Assembly: GCA_030549335.1 (NCBI GenBank) | Contig: CM060194.1 | Coordinates: 56,572,547 to 56,636,546, forward strand | Length of the DNA: 64,000 bases | From: Pontederia crassipes | Taxonomy: Eukaryota; Streptophyta; Magnoliopsida; Commelinales; Pontederiaceae | Direction of reading: 5' to 3' | Shown: positions 36,911-47,270 of the stretch, one piece after another | How the letters are laid out: the number at the start of each line of letters is the position of its first letter | Position numbering within the stretch: the first letter of the stretch is position 1 | Position numbers and translations under genes: made by a program | The notes under the pieces: model-generated | What the model was told of the DNA's origin: nothing | The model's input: only the letters and a program-made list of their open reading frames with translations | Database searches by the model: none

Positions 36911-37340
36911 TTTATTATACAATGATAGATGTAAAAGAATTCCAACAAAGTAGTTCAAACTAAATTCATGCAATAACAAAGAAATTGGTGAATCTAACTT
37001 GCTCGGTTCCTCTGGATCTTATAACCCTCAGATTAACTCACGCAGCATGAAGAGTATTCCTCTGCTGCTCACTACTCATGCCGTGAAATGAGGACCAAGG
37101 ATTCTTCCATTTGCAATCTAAAAGACAGTGCAGCATCCGCTGATTGACTAGGTCCAATTCTTCTCCTAAATGTTTGGTCTCTCCCCAAATTATGTGAAGC
37201 TCTAGCTGCTATTGTGGTGCTATTTCTACTGTTGGTTCTGAGTGAACTATTTCTGTTGCTTGCTTCCACGGTGGTCGCGTGACGTGTTTCACTACTGTGT
37301 GAAACTGCAATTACAGCATCCTTCCTTGCCTCCACATCTT
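36911..37340 (-). pseudogene. probable captured 3' end of a host gene inside the CACTA element
   Basis: On the minus strand a frame of 87 codons (37335 down to 37072) ends with a normal stop. It is followed by AT-rich sequence with an AATAAA signal at 36911-36916, about 155 bases further on. The frame does not start with ATG and is preceded by GTTTCTGAAAG, which could be a splice acceptor, so it looks like a last exon. Its C-terminal phrase is SADAALSFRLQMEESLV, resembling short helical tails of some ubiquitin-pathway proteins, but I cannot name the gene. It lies antisense to the transposase. CACTA elements are known to pick up gene fragments. It could also be part of an unrecognised element. 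Confidence 0.45.
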
Positions 37341-37593
37341 TCAGAAACAGAAGTTGAATTGTGTTCCAAAAAGATAAAATTCAGATGACAACTGAAACAG
37401 CAAAGAGTCCATTGATTACATAGAGTAAATGTACATGTGTATATGTGTATGCTATCTCTATACCTAGCAGTATGATTAGTAAACATTAGCTAAACAATTT
37501 GTTCTTCTTCAGTTGTTTCATAGACTTTTTTTCTTTCCTTATACAATTTTGTATCACTGAAATTTTTGATGATTTGCAAATAATGTAGTCATT

Positions 37594-40500
37594 ATGTCAT
37601 ACTTGAACGATCGTCGATGGATGTACAAAAGAAATAATCCTGGTCGTAGAGGCTTGACACAAGAATTTATAAATGGCGTTGACTATTATGTTACTGTGGC
37701 TTGTCAATCTTTACAATATCAGCGGGAGGGAACAATTAGGTGTCCTTGTTTGAAATATGCTAGCACAAAGTTACAGACGATAGAGACTGTCAAAGTTCAT
37801 TTATATAGAAAAGGTTTCAAACCCAATTATTGTCAATGGGATGATTTAGGCGAAGGAGAGCCTTCGACAAGCGTCCCAAATCCAAGTCTTCATTTTGTGG
37901 ATCCTGAACCAACATTTGCTTCGCAATATGAACAGTTAGTTTATGACGCAGCTGCAACTGAGTATGACATATTAGATTTGAGCAGAATGAAGAGGGACCA
38001 AATCCAGAAGCAAGAGATTTTTATGACTTACTAAATGCATCGAGCCAACCTTTATGGCCTGGGTGTGAAATTCATTCGGAACTATCACTTGCTGTTAGAT
38101 TGTTGAATCTGAAAGCCGACCACAATATTTCACAAGCATATTTTGATATATTTCTAGATATTTTAAAAGAGGTCACACCAACTAGGGCTCGTATTCCTGA
38201 AAATTTTTATAGGACAAAAAGATTGGTCAGTAAACTTGGTCTTGGCTCAATTAAAATAGATTGTTGTCGTGATGGTTGTATGTTATATTACGGCGATGAT
38301 ATCAATCTAAATGAATGCAAGTTTTGTGGGGCCGAACGATATAGAGTGACTAACAAGTCTCAAGTCGCTGTGAAAAGAATGCATTATTTGCCTCTTATTC
38401 CAAGCCTTAAAAGACTATACTCGTCTATAGGGTCAGCGTCGCAAATGAAGTGGCATGCACAGCATAATACTTCTGAAGGTGTCATGCTTCACCCATCGGA
38501 TGGTGAAGCGTAGAAACATTTTGATCGTAAGCATCCTGATTTTGCTAGGGACCAAAGGAACATAAGGCTCGGATTATGTGCAGATGGTTTTACACCATAT
38601 GATCAGACTTCAGTTCCTTATTCATGTTGGCCGGTCTCAATAACACCTTATAATTTGCCACCTGGAATTTGTATGTCCGCGTCTTATATATTTTTGACAT
38701 GCATTATTTTTGGTCCTCAGAGTCCTAAACAGAGGATAGACGTGTATTTACAGCCTTTAATAGACGAGCTAAAAGAACTGTGGGATGGTGTCATCATTTA
38801 TAGTGTGTCGACCAAACAAAATTTCACATTGAGAGCTGCCTTATTGTGGACTGTTAATGACTTTCCAGCCTACATGATGTTGTCTGGTTGGATGACTGCA
38901 GGGAAATTAGCTTGTCCATCTTGCATGAAACACTCAGATGCGTTCACTATGAGAAATGAGGGTAAAAATAATTGGTTTGATTGCCATAGACGATTTCTTA
39001 CAGCTGATCATTCGTACAGAAATAACCGAAATGCATTTCGACGGAATAGGGTTGTAGAAAACATGCCTCCGGTCAGACGCTGAGGAGCTCAATTACGTCG
39101 CATTGTCAATGCTTTATGCAGAATTGTCGACGACCCAAATGTCACATACGATGAGTATGGTGTTTGTCATAATTGGACCAAACGAAGTATATCCTGAGAT
39201 TTACCTTATTGGTCTGATTGTTTGATACGTCATAACTTGGACGTCATGCACATTGAGAGAAATGTGTTTGAAAATGTATTCAACACCGTAATGGACATTA
39301 AGGGTAAAACAAAGGACAACCTCAAGGCGAGACTGGATTTGAAGGAGTACTGTCGAAGGCCAGAGTTGCACTTAGTGACTTTACCTAACGGAAGATTATC
39401 TAAACCAAAAGCAAGTTATGTTCTCACTAAGGAGCAGAAGACCCAAGTGTGTCGCTGGATCCAAGAGCTGAGAATGCCGGATGGTTATGCATCAAATCTG
39501 ACTCGATGTGTGGACATGAATAACTTGCGTTTGTTTGGCATGAAAAGTCACCACTGCCACATATTTATGAAAACTTTGCTTCATACTGCTTTTTCTTCAC
39601 TCCCGGATAAGATTTGGAAGCCGATAACGGAGTTGAGTCAATTCTTCAAAGAATTGTGTTCTACAACATTAACGGTGGAAAATATGATCCAATTGGAACG
39701 TAATATTCCGATAATATTATGTAAGTTGGAATGAATATTTCCACTAAGATTCTTTGATTCCATGGAGCACTTACTTATTCATCTGCCAAATGAGGCAAGG
39801 GTAGGTGGACCAGTACAATATAGGTGGATGTATCCTTTTGAAAGATATCTCAATCGAATAAAAAGGATGATTAAGAACAAAGCACGTGTTGAAGGATCCA
39901 TATGTGAAGCGTATATGATTCAGGAGATTTCGTACTTCTGTTCTTACTACTTCGAGTCACATGTTAAGTGTGCGAAGACCAGAGTCCATCGAAATGATGA
40001 AGTTCCAGAAGAACAGTCTGATGTGGCATCTTTGTCGCTCTTCAATCAGTTAGGACGATATTTTGGGAAGCCAAGGAGTAGATGGCTCAGTGATGCAGAA
40101 TTCAAGTCTGCCACGAATCATGTCCTTCTAAACACGCCGGAGGTGCAAGGCTACATTAAGTAAGTTTAATATCCATGCGTTCTTTTCTTTAATGTCTTCC
40201 CAAACACCATTTTGATTTAGCCATCACTTCGTATGTAGTGCTTTCTTGCAATACCACATTGTCCCTAAAGAACATGTACAAGATAGAATCGAGAATGACT
40301 TCGCACCGTGGTTTAAGGAACAGGTAATTCTCAAAATATTCTAAACAATTTGATGTCTTCAGCGTCTACTATACTCATTTATTTTCATATTAGGTTCTTA
40401 GTACCGGCACGGCGTCTGGTCTCCATAATTTGGCATGGGGACCGGCTCGAGAGGTGAAAAGTTGGCCGGTGTATTTTGTGAATGGTTATAAGTTTCACAC

Positions 40501-41107
40501 TGAAACTTGGTCGATCGGGAAGAAAACCGTGAACAGTGGAGTATGTGTCGTGGGATCCACGGACGGAGAAAATGAGCATGACTACTACGGTGTTCTCAAA
40601 GACATTATTCAGCTGCAATATACTGGAGGTAATAAAGTCACATTATTTGAGTATAATTGGTTTGATCCAAAGGAAAGGAGAGGAATGCAAGTTCACAAAG
40701 ATTTCAAAATAGTTGAAATACGTCACAATAGTTGTTATGATCGTTTTGATCCTTTCATTATTCCGTCTTCTACAAGACAAGTATATTATGTGCCATATCC
40801 GGAGAAGATCATGGACAAATCACAATGGTGGGTTGTAATAAAGACGAAGGCAAGAAGCAAGATAGAAGTTTATGGTGCATTGCAATGTGCCTTTCAAGAT
40901 GACTCGCAGACGTCTGTGGCCCCTATTGTCGACACCGAATTAGTCGACGATCTACAGGATTCGGAACACGTATTTGAAGACTTCGATAACGTCGAAAGAC
41001 AAAATGATGAAAAGGATTCGGACGAAGATGAATTTGAAACTACGATGACTTCTGATGATGATGATGATGACGGGTACCAGTCATGTGGAAATTCAGATGA
41101 TGAGTAA
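37594..41107 (+). pseudogene. CACTA transposase TNPD (Transposase_21), lightly damaged
   Basis: ATG at 37594. Domains run in the normal order: transposase-associated domain (37594-37880, with WMYKRN and the CPCLKY cysteines), Transposase_21 (about 38030-39720, with HNLDVMHIERNVFENV), DUF4218 (about 39740-40160, with FFDSMEHLLIHLP and YPFERYLNRIKR), and DUF4216 (40440-40900, with PVYFVNGYKFHT), then an acidic tail. Two introns keep GT-AG borders: 40160-40220 and 40324-40393. The frame changes once near 37980, and in-frame stops lie at 38511, 39081, 39195 and 39732. Two of these replace expected tryptophans. The enzyme would cut and rejoin CACTA ends. This copy is inactive as it stands. Confidence 0.85.
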
Positions 41108-42100
41108 AGGTGTCTTTACTTGTCGTCACGAATTATCAATTTTTTTTACCTTACGACTAGGATATTTTATTACGACTATTGTCATCTTATGGATTGTTCA
41201 TTTACGACTCATATTCATTTTGTTTGAGGCAATAGTTTGTTTGAGGCGTCAGCGATGCATGTGAACAAACAATCAGATCGACGGATGCTTGACGTGGACG
41301 ATGCATTCTTATATTCGCTACCATCTCGTGAGTGTTTGAAATAATGGTCAGAAGAATTTTTCGCAAAAGCTTATTCGAATTAATTTGTTTATTTTTTATA
41401 AGCGTCTCTGGATATTAGGAATTGGTTCTCGAGTTATACGTACAATTCCGTTCCTCAAGATGCAACACAAGACGTAGTCGAACATAGTCAGGTCGAGACG
41501 TTGTGACATTTGAATTTTTTGTCAATTGTGAATTTGACTTGGAATAAATTTTGTACTATGCAGATGTATCGATTTGTTAAAAGTAAAAATTTTGTACTAT
41601 GCAGGTGTACACCCACCTGGGGATGACAAAAATTTTCGAAAGTCATGAAGCCTTGTGTGTAATCCTCAATTGGGGCTTCGCTTGCGAGAATTTTTCTCTC
41701 CGCAGGGGCCAAAAATGGTCACTGAGTGACTTCGGAGATTAGAATGGAAATACATATCTTCACTCTGAGATACCTTGATCCTTGAAATTTTTATTATTTT
41801 TAAATTTTAATACTAGTTTAATAATTTTATTTTTTTAAAAAATATCATATGTGATTTTTAATACATGTATAATAAATTATTGTATTATTTTTAACTAGTT
41901 ATATTTCAATGATTTGGTATATTTTTATTATTTTTTATACTTATCTTATTATTTTTATACTTATTAATTATCTTATAAATAAAATAGTGGAAATTTTGGG
42001 GTGAGGATAAAACTAATCCCACCCCAAAAATCAAGGTCAGGGACAAAGGCAATAGTGGGGTGGCGGGTGACACCCGTACACCCACCCTTATTTTAATGGA
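41108..42100. other. region right of TNPD, AT-rich, with a possible small element
   Basis: The phrase MLDVDDAFLYSLPSR (41285-41330) followed by GTGAGTG looks like an exon end of a second CACTA gene. At 41545-41605 the word AATTTTGTACTATGCAG occurs twice, 41 bases apart. From about 41604 to 42085 the outer edges are faintly inverted (GTGTACACCCACC and GGGTGACACCCGTACACCC), possibly a small non-autonomous element. None is firm. Confidence 0.3.
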
Positions 42101-42150
42101 AATAATGGGTGTCCCTCTAACTGAAATGGGGGACACTCCACCCATATTAA

Positions 42151-42182
42151 GGCGCCCGTCCCATACGTATCGGATGGGCGCC
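42151..42182. repeat. hairpin at the left edge of the fold-back element
   Basis: GGCGCCCGTCC and GGATGGGCGCC pair with one mismatch around a 10-base loop. Confidence 0.8.
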
Positions 42183-42195
42183 GATGGAAAAGGCA

Positions 42196-42243
42196 TTTTT
42201 CCATGGTGAACCGGGCATCGGCAAGCGGTTCACCATGGAAAAA
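42196..42243. repeat. perfect 17-bp inverted repeat with a 14-base loop
   Basis: TTTTTCCATGGTGAACC (42196-42212) and GGTTCACCATGGAAAAA (42227-42243) are exact reverse complements. The loop is GGGCATCGGCAAGC. The perfect pairing in otherwise diverged DNA is notable. Confidence 0.95.
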
Positions 42244-42836
42244 TCTGATCGATGTCGTGTGAGCGGTTCAGCGGCAGGTGGCGGAGTACAAAAGGGCAGG
42301 ATAAAAATGTTTTTACCCCTTTTACTCGCGTCGTCTCTCTCGCTCTCTCGATCCGTCGCGAGCCCTCCCGATCCGTTGTGAGCCCTGCATCCGCCGCATC
42401 CGTCGAGAGCTCCACAAGTGAGACCGTGTCTGTCGAGATCCCCGCCGCCGACGAGATCTCCGTGAATGTGACCACGTCCGTCGAGCCCAGAGCTGCGCGA
42501 GAGCGACCGCCGGCGAGATGTCGACATCCATGACTGCGTCCAACCAGATCTGATGGCCGCCGGCGACATCTCCGCATCCACGACCGCCTGCAGCTGTCGA
42601 GCTCGCCCGCCCATTACCGAGCTCACGCATTACCACCGCGACAACCTCCTACGACCCCGCACCACCGCCGACCCGCACATTGAGTGCCGCCGCACGCCGC
42701 CACCCCCTCATGCCGCGAACACGATGCACGACGAGTGCCGCCGAGTTCGACCGCCCCGCCGCGACCCTACTGCACGCCATGACCTCGCCGCACCGCTGCC
42801 GCAGAGTTCGCGCACTGCACCGCCAACACCATTATG

Positions 42837-43385
42837 TGATAGTGTGATTAGTTACACTTTTGTAAATTTTTGTAAATTTTTTATCGATAATTTATGTTCT
42901 TATCGTGTAAAGCACCTTTAGAATTTCAAAGAATCAAAATGAGTCTATTTTCTGAGGTTGTTCTTATCGATAATTCATGCTTGGATTTCTTACAATTTTA
43001 ATCCATACTGTAAAATTCTCTTGCTTGTATGCTATAGACGACATCGCAGTGGTTCTTGCTTGCATGCGATTGACAACATCGCAGTAGTGTATTTTTTCGT
43101 CGTCATTTGTTTTCTCGTCGCCAACGTCAAATAGAGCTTCCTCACATATTCTCTCCACATTCTTCACTTTCGGACATTATCTATCTGGCCTTCCGCCGAG
43201 CTCCGCAAGCTCTTCCACACTTATTTAATTCTAACATAAAAGGTCAATGAAAAATCTCATGCTCATCGTTCTGAAAAAACAGCCTAATAAGAACATTTTG
43301 ATAAATCACAACTAATTTACAACATAAATTATCAATAAAAAATTAAAAAGTGTTACTAATTGCACTATTGCAGAATGGATTAATT
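42837..43385. repeat. inner inverted arms of the fold-back element
   Basis: About 65-bp arms (42837-42900 and 43321-43385) pair at most positions, including GTGATTAGTTACACTTTT against AAAAAGTGTTACTAATTGC. The 420-bp spacer holds a GACGACATCGCAGTGG / GACAACATCGCAGTAG direct repeat (43035-43090). Confidence 0.65.
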
Positions 43386-43984
43386 TACGGCACGAAGAAT
43401 TAACGAATTTCCAACATAGATTAACAACACATGGATTAACAGCAGCTTGGCGACGGCGGGGAAGGTGAGCTTAGCGGTGGCGGGGTGGGCGAGCTCGATG
43501 GCGGCAGTGGCGGTACATGAGCACGGCGGTGCGGAGCGGGCGAGCTCGATGGAGGTGGAGTTGCAGCGTGTGGGGTTAGCGGCGGGGCGGTCGAACTCGG
43601 CGGCGACCGGGCGGTGCTGGCGTGCTCACGGCGTGAGGGGTGGCGGCGCTCGGTGTGCGGGGATCGACAGCATCACGGTGGAGGTGATAGGAGGTCGACG
43701 GCGCTCGGCGGGATCGAGCTGGGGTGCTCGATGTTAGGACCGCGTGGATCTGACCGCCGACGGTTGGATCGGGCCCCTTCCCGTGTAGATCTAGTAGGCG
43801 GTCGGTGAAGGGCGAGATCCGATGCTCGAGGTCATCGCGGAGGTCGCCGCTGCGCAAGGGGCAACCGTTCGCCGCGCCACACCGCGTGAGGAGAGAACAG
43901 CCATCTCTGCATCCATCCGCCGTGCGCGGAGAGAGAGTAGAGGAGAGGAGAGCGAGGGAGAGGAGAGGAGAGCGTGGGTCGGCT

Positions 43985-44210
43985 GCGGGCAGATTTGCGG
44001 TGACGGGCGTCGAAGGAGGTCGCCATGCGGAGGTGAAACACGAGGGTCGGCGATAGGTTGATCTGTCATGAGGGGCGTCGAACGAGGTCGCCACGGAGGT
44101 GAAGCGCCATGGCGGAGGCTCAGCGGCGGAGAGATCTGTCGTGAGGGGCGTCGAACGAGGTTGCCGTGGAGGTGAAGCGCCGAGGCGGAGGCTCGTCGGT
44201 GTCAGGCAGC
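43985..44210 (-). repeat. 68/73-bp GC-rich minisatellite in the right arm
   Basis: GTCGAA(C/G)GAGGT starts copies at 44009, 44077 and 44150. A 73-base period is not a multiple of three, so the long frames crossing it on both strands are not conserved coding sequence. Confidence 0.8.
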
Positions 44211-44298
44211 CGCACTCGTAGAGGAGAGAGAGAGGAGGCAGCGCAGAGGAGAAACGAAGAGGAGAGAGAGAGGAAAGAAGAAAATGAAGGATTTTCGT

Positions 44299-44307
44299 CT
44301 TTTTATA
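44299..44307 (-). promoter_or_regulatory. TATA box of the right arm of the fold-back element
   Basis: Minus strand TATAAAAAG, followed by a CT-rich leader at 44290-44220. Same layout as the CACTA leader at 36353. Confidence 0.45.
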
Positions 44308-44392
44308 CCTCTTGAAATCGGTCCGTGCGAACCGCGGACCGAAACCCAAATCGAAAGTTTGTCCGGATCGGACCGCGCCAGATCTCACTGAT

Positions 44393-44432
44393 ATGCGCCA
44401 GCCGTCGGATGCGAATCCGATGGCTGGTGCAT
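44393..44432. repeat. hairpin at the right edge of the fold-back element
   Basis: ATGCGCCAGCCGTCGGAT and ATCCGATGGCTGGTGCAT pair at 16 of 18 positions around a 4-base loop. A third copy of the arm follows near 44454. Confidence 0.85.
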
Positions 44433-44487
44433 TATAGGGGGACAATCCCCCCGAATCCGACGGCTGGCGCATATAAGGGGGACAACT

Positions 44488-44540
44488 CCCCCCCCCCCCC
44501 CCCCCCCCCACCCACCCACCCACCCACCACCCCTCTCTTT
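44488..44540. repeat. C22 tract followed by (CCCA)n
   Basis: Twenty-two consecutive C at 44488-44509, then repeated CCCA. It is the counterpart in length to the G22 tract at 12099. Confidence 0.95.
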
Positions 44541-44560
44541 TAAGTTGGGGGGATATCCAT

Positions 44561-45406
44561 TATTCCCTATTTAACACCTGCTGCATTTCGAAGTGGTCAA
44601 GTGCCATAGCTTCTAGCTGAGTTTGGTCGCTTATCCAATCTCCAAACTGTGTTTTTAGACAGGACACCTAAATTCTCTCTTTTTTTTTGTCATTGCACAA
44701 GTGTAAGAGTATTTGGTATTCCAATCTCCAAACTTTACCTATAGGCATGATACCAATACATCTCTTCTTGGGTGAGTGTCATTTCCAGATCTGCACATAA
44801 TGAGTGCTCCAATTTGTATATGAAAGGATTGAATCTTCCCTGTAGGATTGTACCTTTCAAGCTTGCTAGGAGTTTCTTTTTCCTTGTTGGAATCTGACCA
44901 AAGGTGTTGTTCAAGTTTATGAGCTTGATTTGGAGATTCTTCAGGTTGTGCCCTGAAAGAACCACGTCTACAATTCATTGGAAGACTACCAACCAGAGGA
45001 GGTTTCTTTAAAAAAAATTGAAATTCTAATAAGCTTCATTTGAATATCATGTAGGATTCCTTTTATGGTCCAAGGGCAAGACCAGGAGATAAAATTGCTT
45101 TTACAAGAATGGCCAAGTCACAATGGTCGGCCATGTCAGTGATTCCACTATCAGCACAACTGTGAATGCCTACTAAAAGTGCACATGCCTCTAGCTCGAG
45201 GACAGATCTTGCAAAGAGCAGCAACACTTGCAAAAATAAATTGACCCGCATCAAATCTTAAGAGATATGTTGCACCTCCCACCTCGTCTAGGCTCACAAA
45301 GGAAGCATCGACATTGAGGCAAACTAGCATTGGGGTGCGAGGCTCCCAAGATGCTCTAATGGAGCCGTGGGGGAGGAGGGGAGATAGTGTGCCTTAGGTA
45401 CGTGTC
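44561..45406 (-). pseudogene. RNase H-like (RVT_3 type) fragment, decayed
   Basis: On the minus strand, phrases of the plant RNase H-like domain appear: VCLNVDASFVSLDEVGGATY near 45265-45330 and LELEACALLVGIHSCADSGI at 45140-45200. The latter corresponds to the helix that normally reads AEALALLEGL. Several stops follow. It is probably the 3' tail of a minus-strand LINE or an RNase H-domain gene. The rest of the region is unassigned. Confidence 0.5.
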
Positions 45407-45640
45407 ACTACAAGAAAAATGATCTTTAACGACTAACCGAGGCAAAAAAATGATCATTATAAATAGTCAATAATGTTCAAAAATAAATATGAACATTATT
45501 AAATACATCATTAGCAAAAGATAAAAATACTCATCTTAAAAAAAATATTCCGATCGTTAAAATTAATTATTAATGACCATTTAAATTTATCGTCATTAAT
45601 TATAGACTTAGCGGAATAAAACTGAAACCCTCGGACCGGA
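45406..45640 (+). mobile_element. CACTA-type left terminus in unit 1
   Basis: CACTACAAGAAAAATG followed by subterminal words TTAACGAC, AATGACCATTTAAATT and similar. It is a different CACTA family from 35706. No matching right terminus is present in the unit. Confidence 0.6.
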
Positions 45641-46680
45641 ACTCATTTTTCCTCTCCTATCTCTTTCCTCTTCGTTTTTCCTCTCCGCTATCCGACGGTG
45701 CTCCTCTTTCTTTTCCTCTTAGTTTCTCATCTCTTTTCTTCGTAACTCCTCTCTCTTTTCCTCTTTGTTTCTCTCTCTTTTCCACTTTGTTTTTCTCTCT
45801 CTCTCTCCTGTCCATTCGTTTCTCCTCTCCGCTGATCAATGGCGATGAGAATCCGTCGACTTCGCACCGACCTCGTCGACCTGCGGCGACTTCCTTCAAG
45901 ACCGTCCCCCACAGATCTAGCCACCGCCGACCCCCTGGCCAGATCTATGACCCCGCCGACCTCGCCGACCCGCGGAGACCTCCTACAAGCCCATCCGCCA
46001 CAGATCTGCCCGTCGCCGACCCCCACGACCCCCGGTCAGATCTGCGACCCCGCCGACCTTGCCGACCTGCGGCGACCTCCTCCATGCCCATCCTTCACAT
46101 ATCTGCTCGCCACCGACGCCCGCGACCTCCTGTCACCAACGAGCCTGCCTCCCTGACGCCGACACTGGATCTCGTCCCTCAAATCTATCTCCTCTCCTAT
46201 CAACGCCGACGATGGACCATATTCGTGCGACCTTTGGCCAGCATGCCGCGACCCCCCCTCCCCCCGCCGATCTCCATGTGCCGCCTCGCCACCACGATCT
46301 CGCGCACCATCGAGCTCGCCCACCCCACCACTGCCGACTCGTGCACATTCTCTGCGGAGCTCACGCACCGCTGCCGTCGAGTTTGCTCGCCGCGCTGCCG
46401 CTGAACTCGTGCACCGCCGCCGCCGAGCTCGCCCACCTCCGAGCTTCGCCGCCAACCTCGAGCACGCCACATCCCTCGCCGATCACCGTGTGTTGCCCCG
46501 CCATCGCCGATCTTCGTGTGTCGCCCTGCCACCACCGATCTCGCGCACGGCTGCCACCGAGCTCGCTCACCTGCCGCTACCGATCTCCCCGCCCCGCCCT
46601 TCCCCGCTGCCGCCGATCTCCGTGTCTCGCCCCGCCACTGCCGATCTCACGCACTGCCGCTGCCATGAATCTTCGTGCAA
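45640..46680 (+). other. CT-rich leader and GC-rich exon-like block of unit 1
   Basis: A CT-rich leader (45645-45830) leads to ATG at 45839 and about 0.85 kb of GC-rich sequence that opens long frames on both strands. Much of it is a 97-bp minisatellite (copies from about 45860, 45940 and 46037, marked by CAGATCT...CCCCGCCGACC). A period of 97 shifts frame at each copy, so these frames are composition effects. Repeated TCGAGCTCGCCCACC-type words follow. The same layout is seen in the fold-back element. Copies lie at 53322-54362 and 61010-62050. Confidence 0.6.
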
Positions 46681-47270
46681 ACAATGCTAGAGGTGAGATT
46701 AATTGATGCACCATCTTTGTCACTGCATGTTGGTGGCTACGGAAATGCAAATGTGCTTCCATCTTTGACAACTCCTTCACACTGCCACCCAACAAATTAC
46801 TACACAATCAGATTAGCCGAGGATTTGAACGAAGCTATACGATGCTCTGGAAGGCACGGACGGCAGGCTGGCAGAAATGCAATGAGGATGCATGCTTCCT
46901 TGGAGGGACTCCGATAACAGCACCTAATTAGAGATAGACACAAGCTCGTGGATCGTAGGTCTGGCAACCCGCATCCATTCAGTATCCTCTTTGGAGCCAG
47001 AGGTTCAAGTGATAAAATATGGAATTACACCAAGCTCACAACACGGCATGCCTTGCTCAATCGCCATTTAAGAGAAGGAGCTCGCAAAGGGGCCCAATAC
47101 CCTGCTCACCCACATTCTAAGAGAAGCCAATCGTTGTGGCGACTGGTTAGCGAACTTAGTGCTCTAAGTCGAAGCCACAACCCAGCTTTACACAGCCACC
47201 TCCAAGCATACTCCTGTTCGGCGACATCATGGGACTCCACGTACCCCATTTTTAATTTCTAGAAGTCCAC
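46681..47270 (+). other. unidentified exon-like block of unit 1
   Basis: Starts near an AGGTGAGA splice-donor-like word. One reading frame (46675-47262) is open except for a single TAA at about 46915, with ordinary-looking amino acid composition. I do not recognise the product. It may be a captured gene fragment or a remnant of a CACTA accessory gene. Copies lie at 54363-54952 and 62051-62640. Confidence 0.35.

Larger units (their letters stand above)
35706..41500 (+). mobile_element. CACTA (En/Spm) transposon with TNPD gene, 3' end not found
   Basis: The left end CACTACAAGAAAAG at 35706 is followed by about 600 bp of subterminal words in both orientations (CGACGGT, ACCGTCG). Then come a TATA box, a GC-rich leader (36400-36510), an intron-like or captured region, and the transposase gene at 37594-41107. 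Short exon-like remnants that could be a second gene follow to about 41500. No right terminus (TTTTCTTGTAGTG) occurs before the next elements, so the right end has been lost or lies buried. Subterminal words and the CCGGCCGCC-rich leader match the CACTA-like ends inside the tandem array. Confidence 0.8.
42101..44560. mobile_element. fold-back composite element with GC-rich arms
   Basis: Left and right halves resemble inverted, diverged versions of one arrangement: hairpin-rich edge, CT-rich leader, GC-rich block, AT-rich inner arm. The left half has leader 42310-42360 and GC-rich block 42370-42830. The right half on the minus strand has TATA box 44299-44307, CT-rich leader 44220-44290 and GC-rich block 43440-44210. 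The inner arms 42837-42900 and 43321-43385 pair imperfectly (ATCGATAATTTATGTT against AACATAAATTATCAAT). The outer edges share a GGCGC...GGGGGACA theme in opposite orientation. It could be two related elements inserted head to head. The family is not known. Confidence 0.5.

Noticed and set aside
41055-41264. Frame beginning with a run of methionines
   Set aside because: It is the acidic aspartate tail of TNPD read in another frame.
43576-44523. 315-codon minus-strand frame
   Set aside because: GC-rich, proline- and arginine-rich, crosses a minisatellite whose period is not a multiple of three, begins in the poly-C edge, and similar frames are open on both strands.
45787-46706. Plus- and minus-strand frames of 105-215 codons in the array unit, repeated in units 2 and 3
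   Set aside because: Overlapping on both strands and built on a 97-bp frame-shifting repeat; their conservation between units reflects only recent duplication.
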